Below are positions 1 to 10,018 of a stretch of DNA of 64,000 nt, in pieces. Numbering within the stretch: the stretch's first letter is position 1; every line of letters begins with the position of its first letter. The notes under the pieces are model-generated. The model searched no databases, was not told where the DNA came from, and worked only from the letters and a program-made list of their open reading frames with translations. Made by a program: the position numbers and the translations under genes. Source of the stretch: Adiantum capillus-veneris (taxonomy: Eukaryota > Streptophyta > Polypodiopsida > Polypodiales > Pteridaceae); contig CM043942.1 of assembly GCA_014529385.2 (NCBI GenBank), positions 48,094,244 to 48,158,243 of the forward strand, in the 5' to 3' direction.

Positions 1-191
1 TTCTGACTTCGCTGGGCAGTTGTGGGTAGAATGCTTTCAAGAATTCTGTTGCATACTCCTCAGACTCTTCCCCCGGTGTTCTCCAGTTCGCAAACGGTCA
101 CTATCAGGGAACAGGTCGCCGCTGTGATTCATTCCTTAGCACCCATATGGTTTTAGGCAAAATTCGAACCAATTGCAGGATCGCCAAATGT
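1..191 (-). other. Possible start of a minus-strand Ty3 internal region (gag edge)
   Basis: Read on the minus strand, sequence ending in CCTAACA at about 192 is followed by TTTGGCGATCCTGC, which resembles an LTR end plus a Ty3-type primer site. Further in, a short open frame of about 30 codons runs to the window edge (it includes EEYATEFLKAFYPQLP) and could be the start of gag. The rest of the element would lie left of the window. Only the junction-like motif and the short frame support this, so it is a weak call. Confidence 0.25.
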
Positions 192-585
192 TAGGCACAC
201 ATTGCCATAACAAACAACCAATGCAGTTAACATACAGTACATATCAAACAGGAAACAGGAAACTACATACTTCAAACACCATACTGCAAATAAGACAGGT
301 ATGTAACATCAGAGATAAAGAGAAGATAGTGTGCCATTCATCATCATCATTCAGTAATACAGCATAAACAGCAGTACGAGATCAGGAGAGAGAGAACTGC
401 ATCGACAGGAATGCCCATAACTGCCCCTCTTCCTGAGACACCACGAGACACATTCACAACTACCCAAAAATATAAGTACTAATGTCCACATATCCCTAAG
501 GTTCAAAAGTTAAAGGTCTTTAGTTATAGTTCAAAAATAATAGCCTGACTGCCCTGAAACCCCTGATAAATCAGGCACTAACAGT
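192..585. other. Unassigned; possible minus-strand LTR remnant
   Basis: No convincing coding frame is present. If the junction at 191/192 is a real LTR-primer boundary, this stretch would be the LTR of an element continuing off the left edge. No repeat partner exists in the window to test that. The right edge abuts the truncated LTR of Copia-1. Confidence 0.2.
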
Positions 586-1072
586 GATCGAAAACGATCC
601 ATCGATTGGCCAGTTGGCCGGTAGTCAATGGCCGGTGGCCGGTGGTCGGAAGTCAATGGTCGGTGGCAGGTGGCCGAATTCAAAAGCGGACTTGTCTTCT
701 CAAGGGAGGCCACACATGGGCGGATTGGAGGGTCCGATTTGGACTTATCTACACAAGGGTGGCTACACATGGCTGCCTCTCATGAGAGAGGGTAGCCCTT
801 TTGGCCTATAAAAGGAGGCCATTTCTAGACACATTAGACAGTGTGAAGTTGATGCAACAAGGTGAGTGTGAGGTGGTGAGAGTGAAGCAAGGTGGGAGCT
901 CTATTAAGGGTATAATCCCTTTGTAAACTTCTTCTTGTTTTGAAGTATTAAAGCCATTGAGTGGATGCTTTCCCGTGGACATAGCCCACATTGGGTGAAA
1001 TATATCTATCTTCTCTCTCTATTAAGTAATCAACTACTCAAATATCTATTTAGCTACGTCTTATTTCCAACA
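586..1072 (+). repeat. Copia-1 5' LTR (partial)
   Basis: This matches the inverse of the Copia-2 LTRs (15869-16435 and 16815-17544), starting in a GGCCGG-rich tract and ending CTTATTTCCAACA just before the primer site. The start is set by where similarity to the Copia-2 LTR begins; the outer U3 is missing or too diverged. It contains a TATA box at 807-814. Confidence 0.75.
807..814 (+). promoter_or_regulatory. TATA box in Copia-1 LTR
   Basis: TATAAAAG sits inside the GGCCTATAAAAGGAGG context shared with the Copia-2 LTRs. Transcription would start roughly 30 bp downstream, at the start of the R region. Confidence 0.6.
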
Positions 1073-1074
1073 AC

Positions 1075-1088
1075 TGGTATCAGAGCAA
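1075..1088 (+). other. Copia-1 primer-binding site (initiator Met tRNA type)
   Basis: TGGTATCAGAGCAA lies two bases after the LTR end. This is the standard copia primer site, complementary to the 3' end of plant initiator methionine tRNA. Confidence 0.85.
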
Positions 1089-1144
1089 GGTTTTCTGTAG
1101 CTAAAGTATGTCAAGGAAAGGATTCCTTGAATTGAGTGGGATTT

Positions 1145-1960
1145 ATGGCGGAGGAAGGGAAGCTCAAGATTGAGAAGTTCAATGGCAAAACTACCAACAT
1201 TGGAAGATGCAGATTGAAGACTATCTCTACCAGAAGGACCTCTATTTTCCACTAGGCGGTCTTGCGAAGAAGCCCGCAACAATGGCAGATGAAGCATGGA
1301 TTGCCCTTGATCGAAAGGCACTGGGAACAATCAGGTTAAGCTTGGCGTCAACGGTGGCCTTCAACATTTCGGAGATGAAGACCACGAAGGACTTGATGAA
1401 GTCACTTGACGACTTCTACAAGAAACCATCGGCATCCAATAAGGTATTTCTTATGAAGTTCTTGCTCAATATAAAGATGGCAGAGAATGGTTCAATTGCA
1501 GAACACCTAAATGAATTTGACACAAACATAAGTCAACTTCAATCGGTGAAAATCAATTTCGATGATGAAGTGCGAGCTCTCCTTATACTATCATCTCTAC
1601 CGGATAGTTAGGACAGCCTTGTGATGGCTGTAAGTAATTCTATCTCTGGCACAAATACTCTTAAGTTTGATGATGTTGTGGGTGTTCTCCTAAGCGAGGA
1701 AATGCGAAGGAGAAGCACATGAGAATCATCAAGTGCTGCACTATCAGTGGAAATAAGAGGAAGGCCTAAGGAGAGGTTCAAAAACCAAAAGGGTCGTGAT
1801 CGCTCAAGGCGGAGCAAGTCACGCACAAAGTCAGTTCTTGAATGTTGGAACTGCGGGCAAGAAGGGCCATGTCAAGAAGGATTGCTGGTCCAAGAAGAAG
1901 AAGGAGACAGAGTCTCAAGACAATAAGACAACATCGGAGGCCAATGTGGCAGGTAAAGTA
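1145..1960 (+). pseudogene. Copia-1 gag, frameshifted
   Basis: The start MAEEGKLKIEKFNGK matches the Copia-2 gag (16750 downward). One base is lost near 1190, which shifts the frame; the protein then continues from 1207 (QIEDYLYQKDLYFPL through LILSSLPDS). A stop follows at about 1609, more gag to about 1720, another stop, and a CX2CX4HX4C zinc knuckle around 1843-1885 that an extra base splits across two frames. The family role is the nucleocapsid that packages element RNA. With at least two frameshifts and two stops it cannot make a normal Gag. Confidence 0.8.
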
Positions 1961-2545
1961 GAGCAAGATGCTCTAATTCTCTCATTAGACAATGTGTCTA
2001 ATTCCAGGATAGTAGATTCCGGGGCTTCATTCCATGCAACACCACACAAGCAACATTTCCAAGATTACACCAAAGGTAATTTTGGGTATGCATACTTGGG
2101 AGATGATGAAGCTTGTGAGATTGTCGGCAAAGGTACAATTTCTGTCAAAACTGCTAACGGAAATGAATGGAAGCTTAAAGATGTTAGGCATGTTTCTTCT
2201 CTTCGCAAAAAATGATCTCTATAGGACAATTGGACGATGAAGGTCACAACATTGCATTCGAAAACAAACAGTGGAAGATCTCAAAGGGATCTTTGGTGGT
2301 TGCCAAAGGAGAAAAGGGCGCTACACTTTACTTGTGTACTGTTAGCACGCAACCTTCAGCTTGTGCAGCAACTACAGAAGTTGAGAGTGCGGTGTGGCAT
2401 TACCGGCTTAGGCATATGAGTGCCAAAGGAATGCAAATCCTTCAAACAAAGAAGCTTCTACTAGGTTTGAAAGAAGTGGACTTAGAGTTCTGTGAAGATT
2501 GTGTTTATGGTAAACAAAAGAGTTGTCCACCAACTTTTCCAACAA
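1945..2545 (+). pseudogene. Copia-1 protease and pre-integrase region, truncated
   Basis: The protease signature RIVDSGASFHATP is at about 2008-2045, with the catalytic Asp in D-S-G-A. A frameshift near 2210 precedes ISIGQLDDEGH. The GAG-pre-integrase zinc-binding region follows: WHYRLRHMSAKGM, then CEDCVYGKQKS, giving the H-H-C-C ligands expected of integrase. Similarity ends abruptly at about 2545, just before the D,D,E core. Confidence 0.8.
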
Positions 2546-2998
2546 ATAAATCAATAAATTGATTTATTAAAATTGGGTCGGGGGGTTCTAGATTAGGTGC
2601 ACTTGTCACACACCGCCCACCTGGGAATTCGATCGACGCGGGGAATGGCTCGTTGGATTCCTCTAACCTAAAACTAGATGTACGTCATGGAAGATTCCCA
2701 TCGTAGTGTAATAACACCTGTCAAAACGCGTATACAAACCATTTAAGCAAGAGGGTTCCAAAACTAAAAAGCCTAATCTAATGGACTTGTTCAGACATGT
2801 AGGTCCAGTGAACAGGCTCACAAAATTGCCGGTACTAATCCTCCTAGGATTCTAGACACTTCTATCTAGGAAGAAGGAAAATTGGCTATGGAAGTCGATG
2901 AAGCATGTCCACGTGGCACACAGATCCATGTGCACGTGACATCCCCTTATGCTTAAGGTGAGGTACGGGTATCGATCTGCATGGACTCCTTGTATGAG
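2546..2998. other. Unassigned; possible LTR remnant of Ty3-I (about 2570-2941)
   Basis: No coding frame is visible. Read on the minus strand, a short purine run ending AAGGGGA at 2942-2948 is followed by TGTCACGTGCACATGG, which could be a polypurine tract and the start of a 3' LTR running left to about 2570. No second copy in the window confirms it. Confidence 0.25.
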
Positions 2999-4275
2999 GT
3001 TAGCAAATATGGATAGTGGATGAGCAAGTCCTCATCCACCCAAGCATCTGCATGTGTCCCTCGATCCTTGAATTTGAGGAAATGTTGTTGCGCTTCCTTC
3101 TTATTGCCAAGTTGAATGGGAAGCATTCAAAAACACTTTGACTTGGTGACAACAATCTCTGGTGGTTCTTCTGTTGGATTGCTCCTTGAAAGGCCACCCT
3201 TGTGGTTGCAACTTGACAGGTCCGCTTTGGAAACGCGCTGTGCCTCTTGTAGACGCTCCAAAGGAATGGCCATGTGAGGTCTCGACTTCTAGAATTTGAC
3301 CATCCGTGTCTTGAGAACCCTGAAATCCACACAAAACTGAAATGAGTTTCATTTCTTACGAACAAAGAGAACTGGTAACCCAAAAGACCATACCTTGGGA
3401 GGGTGAAGCCTTCTAAACAAGACATCACTTGGTTTTGGCTTCTCTTTATCCGATCGAGAAAAAAATTTACCTACATATTCCTCGTCATGCAATTGGTCGG
3501 AGACAATGTCCATAGGTCGATGGGGATGGTGTGTAGGGGAATGGTGATCCTGGGAAAACACAGAATTGACTTTGACAAACCCTTCACTATACCTCTTAGG
3601 AATACCCGAGTTCCTTGATGTGGGCTTGACATAGATGACCGCCTCTTGGGCTCTTTGACGTAGTTCCCTATTTGCCTGGACGTGCGAGATGAGAGGGAGA
3701 GAGGGAATACTGCTCTCGCCTCGAACGAGGAATGGATGCAACACATTATCTTTGATGAGAAACATGAGCTTCTCCCAATCGATAATGGGCTTGAACATGC
3801 AAAACCATTTAATGCCCAAAATAATGTCACATCCTACAAGTTTAGAGACTACAAAACGACGAGTAAATTGGGTTTGTTGAATGATCAACTTGACATCATC
3901 ACATTCTTGAAAAATCAAAGCATTCATGCATTTAGAGAACCCCTGCACCAGGAGGGTGAGAATAGGAGAAGTTTGAAGACGCGCACGTTTCACAAGAGAT
4001 TCACTTATGACATCATGAGAACTTCTAGAATCAAACAACACAATGACCCTTTGACCATTTACATCTCCATAACATTTTATGAGTTCATCCTCTTCAAAAA
4101 TCCCCTCCTGCTTAGCTTCTTGCTCTCCCACACTCATAGCATTCACTTGAGGGGTAGCATCAAAAGTCGACGCAGTAGAGGACCGAGGTTTCCTTGTTAG
4201 ATTCCTTCTTAGGACACTCCCTTTTCATGTGACCTACTACGTGGCAATGAAACACCTATGTTCCTTTGCATACAA
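2999..4275 (-). pseudogene. Ty3-I gag-pro-RT remnant (chromovirus-like)
   Basis: From right to left (coding direction): a CCHC zinc knuckle at about 4256-4198 (CFHC...GHMKREC, broken by one missing base), then a retropepsin-like region with VIVLFDSRSSHDVIS (expected D-[ST]-G, here D-S-R, so catalytically doubtful) and CDIILGIKWF. The start of RT follows (PVLFVRKK, about 3350), running into a scrambled tail. The tail contains LKFKDRGTHADAWVDEDLL (about 3095-3030), which resembles the end of a chromodomain. Most of RT, RNase H and integrase is deleted. This lineage differs from Ty3-A. The chromodomain reading is tentative. Confidence 0.6.
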
Positions 4276-4510
4276 TGCTTGTTCTTCCTCTCTTAATTGA
4301 CCACCAAAAGAGCATCACCTCTTACCCTTACACGATGGATGCCAAGCTCAAGGCAATGGTTGAGTCCCTTCTCCAAAGTAGCATACTCAGCTTCATTGTT
4401 GCTTTGTGCCCTAAGCTTTATACTCCTTTTAATTACCAAAGCACCTTGAGGATCATAAATTACAACACCTCCTGAAGCTTCACCATGTGCTTTCCTGTAA
4501 GAACCATTAA
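4276..4510 (-). pseudogene. RNase H-like fragment wedged between Ty3-A and Ty3-I
   Basis: The frame reads NGSYRKAHGEASGGVVIYD, then QSNNEAEYATLEKGL, then VRGDALLVVN followed by a stop. The N-G-S, N-E-A-E and G-D pattern is that of RNase HI-type domains, particularly the 'archaeal-type' or extra RNase H found in some plant Ty3 (Tat-like) elements. The first catalytic Asp appears to be lost at the junction near 4505. It fits neither the RT to its right nor the zinc knuckle to its left, so it marks a third source in this mosaic. Confidence 0.55.
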
Positions 4511-5205
4511 AAAAAAATAGATAGGCATTGTCTCTTTGAGCTTGTCAAAAGCATTTTGCTCCTTAGCAGTCCATGAATACTTAACGTTCTTCTTTGTTAA
4601 GTCATGTAGTGGTCCTGCCATTTGAGAGAATCTTGCTATGAAGAGTCTATAGTATGCACACATACCTATAAATCTTCTTATCTCATGTAGATTCCTTGGA
4701 TTAGGCCATGCTTTTATTACCTCTAACTTTGATGGATCCATTCGGATACCATCTTGAGAGATAATATGACCTAAGTATTGAATCTCTTGGAGGAAAAATT
4801 TGTTTTTCTTTTGATTGAGAAAAAGCTTATTCTCCCTTAGTGCTTGAAAAATCACTTGGAGATGTTGCTTATGTTCCTCCAAAGACTTGGAGTAGATGAT
4901 AATATCATCAAAGAACACTCCAGTGAATTTACGATAAGGTCTAAAGATCTTCTCCATTAGATGATTAAACGTGGCTGGTGCGTTGGTCAAGCCAAAAGGC
5001 ATGACTAGATCTTCATAAAGACCGAACGTTGTACGAAACGCGATCTTTAGGATATCTTCATTCACTATCCTTATTTGATGATAGCCACTTTTAAGGTCAA
5101 TCCTACTGAAGTAGGTAGAGCCTTGTAGTTACGGGGAATTTGTTTTTGATAGTGAGATGGTTTAGGGCACGATAGTCCACACACAGAAGGGAGAACAAAA
5201 GGAAG
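4511..5205 (-). pseudogene. Ty3-A reverse transcriptase fragment
   Basis: The frame contains VCVDYRALNHLTIKN, then (after a small deletion near 5110) a stretch matching YFSRIDLKSGYHQIRI. FGLYEDLVMPFGLTNAPATF, VFFDDIIIYS (the catalytic Y/F-x-D-D box) and YLGHIISQDGI follow, ending in the RT-RNase H connection (NAFDKLKETM). It is close to Ty3-B (19169-20000). Both ends are abrupt: it is joined to the RNase H scrap at about 4510 and separated from its own protease by a 53-bp foreign insert at 5222-5274. Confidence 0.85.
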
Positions 5206-5221
5206 AAAGAAAAAAAATGGA

Positions 5222-5274
5222 AAGGTGATAATATATTTTGTAGAGCTAAGCTTGATTCATTTTGGTATGCTATC
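5222..5274. repeat. 53-bp segment inversely repeated at 9407-9459
   Basis: The reverse complement of this segment matches 9407-9459 with a single mismatch. Here it lies exactly where Ty3-A protease and RT should connect, replacing the missing end of protease and start of RT. It looks like filler DNA copied during repair of a break. Confidence 0.8.
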
Positions 5275-7101
5275 ATGGTAAGAGGCTTGTTGTCCCTTGA
5301 AAGCTGTGTCGGCCGTTACAATATCTCCTATCTCAAAAGCTTGAATGCCCAACTTGGTGGCCAACTCCGTTGATATGAAGTTGTGAATAGAGCCAAGGTC
5401 AAACAAGATGAAGGCATCATGCTCTCTTATCTTTCCCCATGCATAGGAGGGAGCTATTCCTTTGCAATGAACATCCTCTTTTAGAGCTTCGATGGCGGAA
5501 GCTCTAGGAGTCCCATCAGGAGTATTTCTTTTGGGGCAAGAACGGTAGGTATGTCCTTGCTCGCCACACTTAAAGCATTTGTGGTCCTTGCGAAAAGCTT
5601 CAGGCTCTTTAGGAGAGAGTTTGTTTTTACCTTTATACACTCCCTTCTCCTTGGACCGATTGTTGTTGTTGTTGTTGTTGTTGGAGTTGCCTTGGGAAGA
5701 GCCTTGAGCATTGCTCTTCCCTCTTGCTTCATTTTGCTAGGTATGTCCTTGCTTGCCACACTTAAAGCATTTGTGGTCCTTGCGAAAAGCTTCAAGCTCT
5801 TTAGGAGAGAGTTTGTTTTTACCTTTATACACTCCCTTCTCCTTGGACCGATTGTTGTTGTTGTTGTTGTTGGAGTTGCCTTGGAAGAGCCTTGAGCATT
5901 GCTCTTCCCTCTTGCTTCATTTCGCTCTTTATTTTCCATGGGCTTGACATTACATCTAGCCCCTTGTTGGAAATTAATGCGCAAAGAAACCATGGTATGG
6001 TGGATTACTTCGGTGATAGAACCGGGCCGTTGGGAGTTGACATATTCGGCCATCTCTTCAGGTAGTCCATCACAGAATTGTTGCTTTTGCTCTGCAAAGT
6101 CTATCTTTTGAAAGACAGTAGCCTTGAGATGTACATCCCAAAACTTGTCTACATATTTGTGAATAGACTCATGAGAGAGGAGCTTTAGGCTACGCCATTC
6201 AGTCAGCACTTTGTCCTTTGCATCGCTTGCAAGAAATTGCTTCATGATGGAAACTCGTCGAGTTTTCCATGTCTTTGAAGCTTCACCATTGCCATGAAGG
6301 CTAGCCCACCATTGACGAGCTAATTTTTGCAAGTGCATAGCTACATGGTGTAGCTTGGAGGACTCTGTGGAAGCCCTCGTCTCCAAAAGCTGCATCAAAT
6401 TGCTGGATGAAGGCCAACACTTTGTCGGTAGCACCAAAGGTGCCATCATAGGTGAAGAAAGAGATACTCTTTCCTCCCTCCTTGAACTTCTTTAGCTTTT
6501 GTGACCTTTGCCAGGCAAGGTAAGATTTGCGATGTCCTCCCCTCTTGTATTCTCTAGGAGAATAACCATAACTTTCATCAGAAGAGGAGAAAGGTGAAGA
6601 AGAAGGAGAAGAGGGTGACCTCTTCCTTGCCCTTTTCTTCCTTGGTTTCCTCTCTTCCCATTTGGAGTGCCAAGGAGACGGACTATGGTTTGAAGATTTC
6701 CTCTTGGTAGGTGTTGGCGATTGCCTAGACCACCGTCTTCTTGGAGCCACATCTTCAGATGAACTTAGGGATTCAGTGCTTTCTCGTTCCTTGGATTCCT
6801 CCTCTCGAATGGGAGAGAGTCTTCTTTTGGGAGTCTCATCAAGAGGCCTCCTAAGCTCTCTCTCCTGTTGAAGAGGAAGGGTTATCCCATAAGCACGAAG
6901 TTGTTGGGTAACTTCGGCTTGCAAGGTAGGGTTACCCATGGCTTGCTGCAACCTAGTAACAAGGTAGTTAACAAACATGGGGGCATTATCATTAACACCT
7001 TCATGTGCAAAATCAAAGCTATCAATGTTCATTCTACTCTCTTGATTATTGTCAACCATGTTAATTAAACTTATATGTTTGCTTAATGTACTTTTTGGCA
7101 A
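5275..7101 (-). pseudogene. Ty3-A gag-protease, frameshifted
   Basis: The first Met could be at 7101 or 7059 (MVDNNQESRMNIDSFDF); the latter matches Ty3-B. The N-terminus is followed by an Arg/Ser-rich segment (KRARKRSPSSPSSS, about 6640-6590). The gag core GGKSISFFTYDGTFGATDK...FIQQFD shifts frame near 6370 and continues through ESIHKYVDKFW and FCDGLPEEMAEYVNS. A (TTG)n tract codes poly-Thr/Asn. The knuckle CFKCGEQGHTYRSC is present with a second, partly copied knuckle from a tandem duplication. Protease has AFILFDLGSIHNFIS (D-x-G where D-T/S-G is usual). It ends at the 53-bp filler. Confidence 0.85.
5546..5925. repeat. Tandem duplication of about 192 bp within Ty3-A gag
   Basis: Unit 1 is 5546-5737 and unit 2 is 5738-5925. 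They differ at a few bases and in the length of the internal (TTG)n run. Each unit carries most of a CCHC knuckle and the poly-Thr/Asn stretch, so the deduced Gag has a doubled basic/knuckle segment. Confidence 0.85.
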
Positions 7102-7464
7102 TTCAAAACTTCAGTTGCTACTCCTCTTAGCCTTTGAAAATTTTGGCTCTTAAGTATCTATACCCACGGCTCGAATTCGGTTAATTATAGAGTGTAGTGG
7201 AGTGGGTCTAACATAGCAGCGTTGCTGGAGGATAGCTCCTTTCAGACTTCTTATGGCTCAATAATGGTAAAGCCGTAGGCAACTCTTAAAAGACTCCATT
7301 ATTAAATCCTAAGCTCTCGAGGTGTGCACTATACCCCACATAGTGGGCTGCAACAAAACCGGTATTAAATCCCAGTCCCACTTACCCTAATATAATTAAC
7401 AAAACCAACCATTTATAGGCTACTTAAGGACCTCTCTTCTTAAGCAAGAAAAGATAAAACAAAT
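7102..7464 (-). other. Ty3-A 5' leader
   Basis: Untranslated sequence between the primer site and gag. It aligns with the Ty3-B leader at 14812-15222, for example around the motif GAGGTCCTYAAG...CTATAAATGGTTGG. No ORF is conserved. Confidence 0.6.
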
Positions 7465-7476
7465 TCTCTGATATCA
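7465..7476 (-). other. Ty3-A primer-binding site
   Basis: The minus-strand sequence TGATATCAGAGA corresponds to TGGTATTAGAGC in Ty3-B. Both are mutated forms of TGGTATCAGAGC, the initiator Met tRNA primer site. Confidence 0.6.
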
Positions 7477-7477
7477 A

Positions 7478-8160
7478 TGTAATAGAAATGGCTTAATAGC
7501 TTGTAGAGTAGCGGAATTAAGAGAAAGTATTTGATGAAATTACTTGAGAGCATAATGGGTGAACGTCATTAGTGATAGCAACATAAACATAACAGTTAAT
7601 TAACTAGGCATGAACAATACTTCTGCAAGAGAGAGAGAATTAGAGAACATGACAACAATTGAGGACCGGATTTATGTGGAGCCGGTCCCCCCCTCCAATA
7701 GGCATTTGTATTATAGGTTCTCCCATTAAAGGAGACTTGGTACAATACAATCTTTGTGTTCTTTTCAACCTAAGTGATGAAATGAAGATGGAAAGCTTCA
7801 TGCACCACTAACATAGCATAACCTTTGAAGAAAGCATTAACTGGACCAACCCTCAGTCCCAAGACCTCAAACAACTTCGAAGGTGGAGAGAGCTAGCGGA
7901 GAATGAGGATAGGGAAGAGGAAGAAGAAGTAGTATACGAGAAAGAACTATTCCCTTAATTATCATCACTCTTCTTTAGCATAGCTTAATAGCTTAATAAT
8001 GATGAAGATGAAGAAGATGGCAAGCTCAAGCTTTGAAGCATGTGTCTTGGTTGGATTTGCACTCCATAGCCAAGAAGCTTAGTCTAGGCTCACACTTCTC
8101 AAGGAGCTTAGAGAAGGAGATGAAGCTCTTGCACTTGCAATGTACACAATGAGAGTGTGT
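7478..8160 (-). repeat. Ty3-A 5' LTR (inner part; outer end unresolved)
   Basis: The LTR ends next to the primer site at 7478. It matches the Ty3-B LTR (14116-14798) in several blocks, including CTTCGAAGGTG and TGCAAATCCAACCAAG. Similarity fades beyond about 8160, so the outer boundary could lie further right, perhaps past 8330. Confidence 0.6.
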
Positions 8161-8489
8161 GTGGGTGAGTATATCCTGCAATCTAGGCCCATGCTTCCTT
8201 GGTCGACCCCCTCTTTTAGCACTCCTAGGCATTTGATTGGACCTCCTCCTCAAGCCTGGCCAATCACAGCCTTAGTGCATATCAAGCAACAAGGGTAGTC
8301 TTGGGACAAGTGTCCCCCTTTCCACTTTGAGAGAGAGGACTTGATAAATGCAAAAGAAATTAAATAAATGTGGTAATTTATCATTGGACCCCTTTTAAGC
8401 CTGGCCAATAGGAGTCAAGCACCTCATGAAGGTAACATGGGTAGGGGCTTGACATGTGTCCTTGGTGCCTCTCTAGGCTTGGTCTCACC

Positions 8490-8490
<1 letters not shown>

Positions 8491-8533
<43 letters not shown>
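8491..8533. repeat. (TG)n microsatellite
   Basis: About 21 uninterrupted TG dinucleotides. An apparent reading frame through it is low-complexity and not a gene. Confidence 0.9.
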
Positions 8534-8535
<2 letters not shown>

Positions 8536-9237
8536 TGTGTTCTATCTCTACCCCCTAGGAAAAGGGCTTGCCCCGCTCTTGTAGGGATATTTTTGACTTT
8601 GCATGAGCAAGCACCTTAGTCATCAAGCATGACTAAGCCCTTGAACTAGGGGGTGTTCCCACAAGCATAGCAAGCAAGCATGTCCAAGCACCTCAAGCAC
8701 CTCAAGCACCTTAATCAAGCACCTCAAGCATCTCGAGCTTGGGCTGGGTTCCCACCTCAAGCTCAACCCTAACTTAGGTCAAGGACTTTTAACACTAACC
8801 TTTGGAGGTCTTTAATGAAGCTAACCCTAAGGTATTCTAAGCTCCATTAGTAGCCTGTCTCTTTGATAGACCATCTCTTATTTGAACCCTTTTACCATGG
8901 GCCCCTTCTTGAGATAGATCTGTAAGCATATGTCTATATTCTACCTCTTGTTTCCTATTTATCTCTCCCATATTAAATGATCAGTTCAATATGAGAAAGT
9001 CTTTTGGAATAGGTAGATATTAGATTTTATGACAATTTAACCATATACAAGTGATGCACCACAACCACACATCATTGTCCTTGCACATAGAGCTAGTTTT
9101 TGACATAGAAGGATGGAAAGCAGTACACACATGTAGGTGGGATATCCATAGCTATCCTTTGAGGTTTCATGCATCATTTAATATCATCACATAACCTTAA
9201 TAATTATACAAAATACCCCCATCACTTTGACCAATTG

Positions 9238-9413
9238 TATAGTATGACTTCACATTTGAGTGCAAAATAGCTTTTCCTATTATTGGATGCACACATGATA
9301 TAAAAGAGGGAGTGATTGATATCATATAGTATACTATTCACACTTAAGTGCAAAACAAATTTTTCCTATTTTTGGATGCATACATGACATAAAAGAGGGA
9401 GTGATTGATAGCA
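9238..9413. repeat. Tandem duplication, about 88-bp unit
   Basis: Units 9238-9324 and 9325-9413 share TATAGTAT, GAGTGCAAAA/AAGTGCAAAA, TTGGATGCA and ATAAAAGAGGGAGTGATTGA. The second unit runs into the 53-bp sequence that is also inverted at 5222. Confidence 0.8.
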
Positions 9414-9459
9414 TACCAAAATGAATCAAGCTTAGCTGTACAAAATATATTATCACCTT
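9407..9459. repeat. 53-bp segment inversely repeated at 5222-5274
   Basis: Partner of the filler inside Ty3-A. It overlaps the end of the 88-bp tandem repeat, so this copy is in its broader sequence context and is likely nearer the donor. Confidence 0.8.
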
Positions 9460-9978
9460 ACCATGTCATTTCACCCATGCGGGACTCATACGATCAATCA
9501 TGATGTGAAAAGAAAGCCATTTTGTGCAAAACTATCCATACAGCTTGTGTTGGCTAAACATACATCAACACATAAGTTTATGGACATGAGAACCTTGAAA
9601 TAGCGCATAGAACATATATGAACCTCACATCAAACCTACAACTCTATATGGTACTCCTCTTAACCTATACATAAAAAGTAATTCATAACTCACACTCATG
9701 AATGATAATGGTGATCTAAATACATTTATCAAGTATTAGTAGATTTTTCTATCAGATGAATGCATATAATGGCTCTCCAAGGAGCTTGGGGTTCAAAAAG
9801 TTGCCTTGAGTGCAAAAGGCAACAACGTATATTTTAACCATAACTCTTCACTCAAGCAAAATTTTCAAATGCTACATAAAAGATAAAATGTTGCATACGA
9901 TGTGGTTAACACTAGTTCTATAATTGGACACTCAAGTCTCCCGAGACACTAAAGTGACCTATTTTTCTAGCAGACCAT

Positions 9979-9980
<2 letters not shown>

Positions 9981-10018
<38 letters not shown>

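Larger units (their letters stand above)
586..2545 (+). mobile_element. Copia-1: truncated Ty1/copia retrotransposon
   Basis: The order is partial LTR, initiator-Met type primer site, gag, CCHC knuckle, aspartic protease and the pre-integrase zinc-binding region. The element stops abruptly near 2545, before the integrase catalytic core, so integrase, RT, RNase H and the 3' LTR are all missing. Its LTR and gag are clearly related to Copia-2 at 15869-17544, where the gag start and LTR boundaries are better preserved. Several frameshifts and stops make it non-autonomous and dead. The 5' LTR also lacks the outer part of U3 seen in Copia-2. Confidence 0.85.
8161..9980. other. Unassigned non-coding repeats
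   Basis: No coding frame is seen. The stretch holds a (TG)n tract at 8491-8533, short CAAGCACCTC-type repeats at about 8670-8740, a tandem pair at 9238-9413, and the 53-bp segment (9407-9459) found inverted at 5222-5274. Part may be outer U3 of the Ty3-A LTR. Confidence 0.5.

Noticed and set aside
2601..2622. CTTGTCACACACCGCCCACC resembles the conserved small-subunit rRNA 3' region
   Set aside because: One extra base, and the flanks have no rRNA similarity I can see; chance resemblance.
3403..4200. Plus-strand frames overlapping Ty3-I protease
   Set aside because: Shadows of the minus-strand gag-pro; composition and motifs fit only the minus strand.
8437..8619. Cys/Val-repeat small protein
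   Set aside because: Generated by the (TG)n tract; no start context or homolog.
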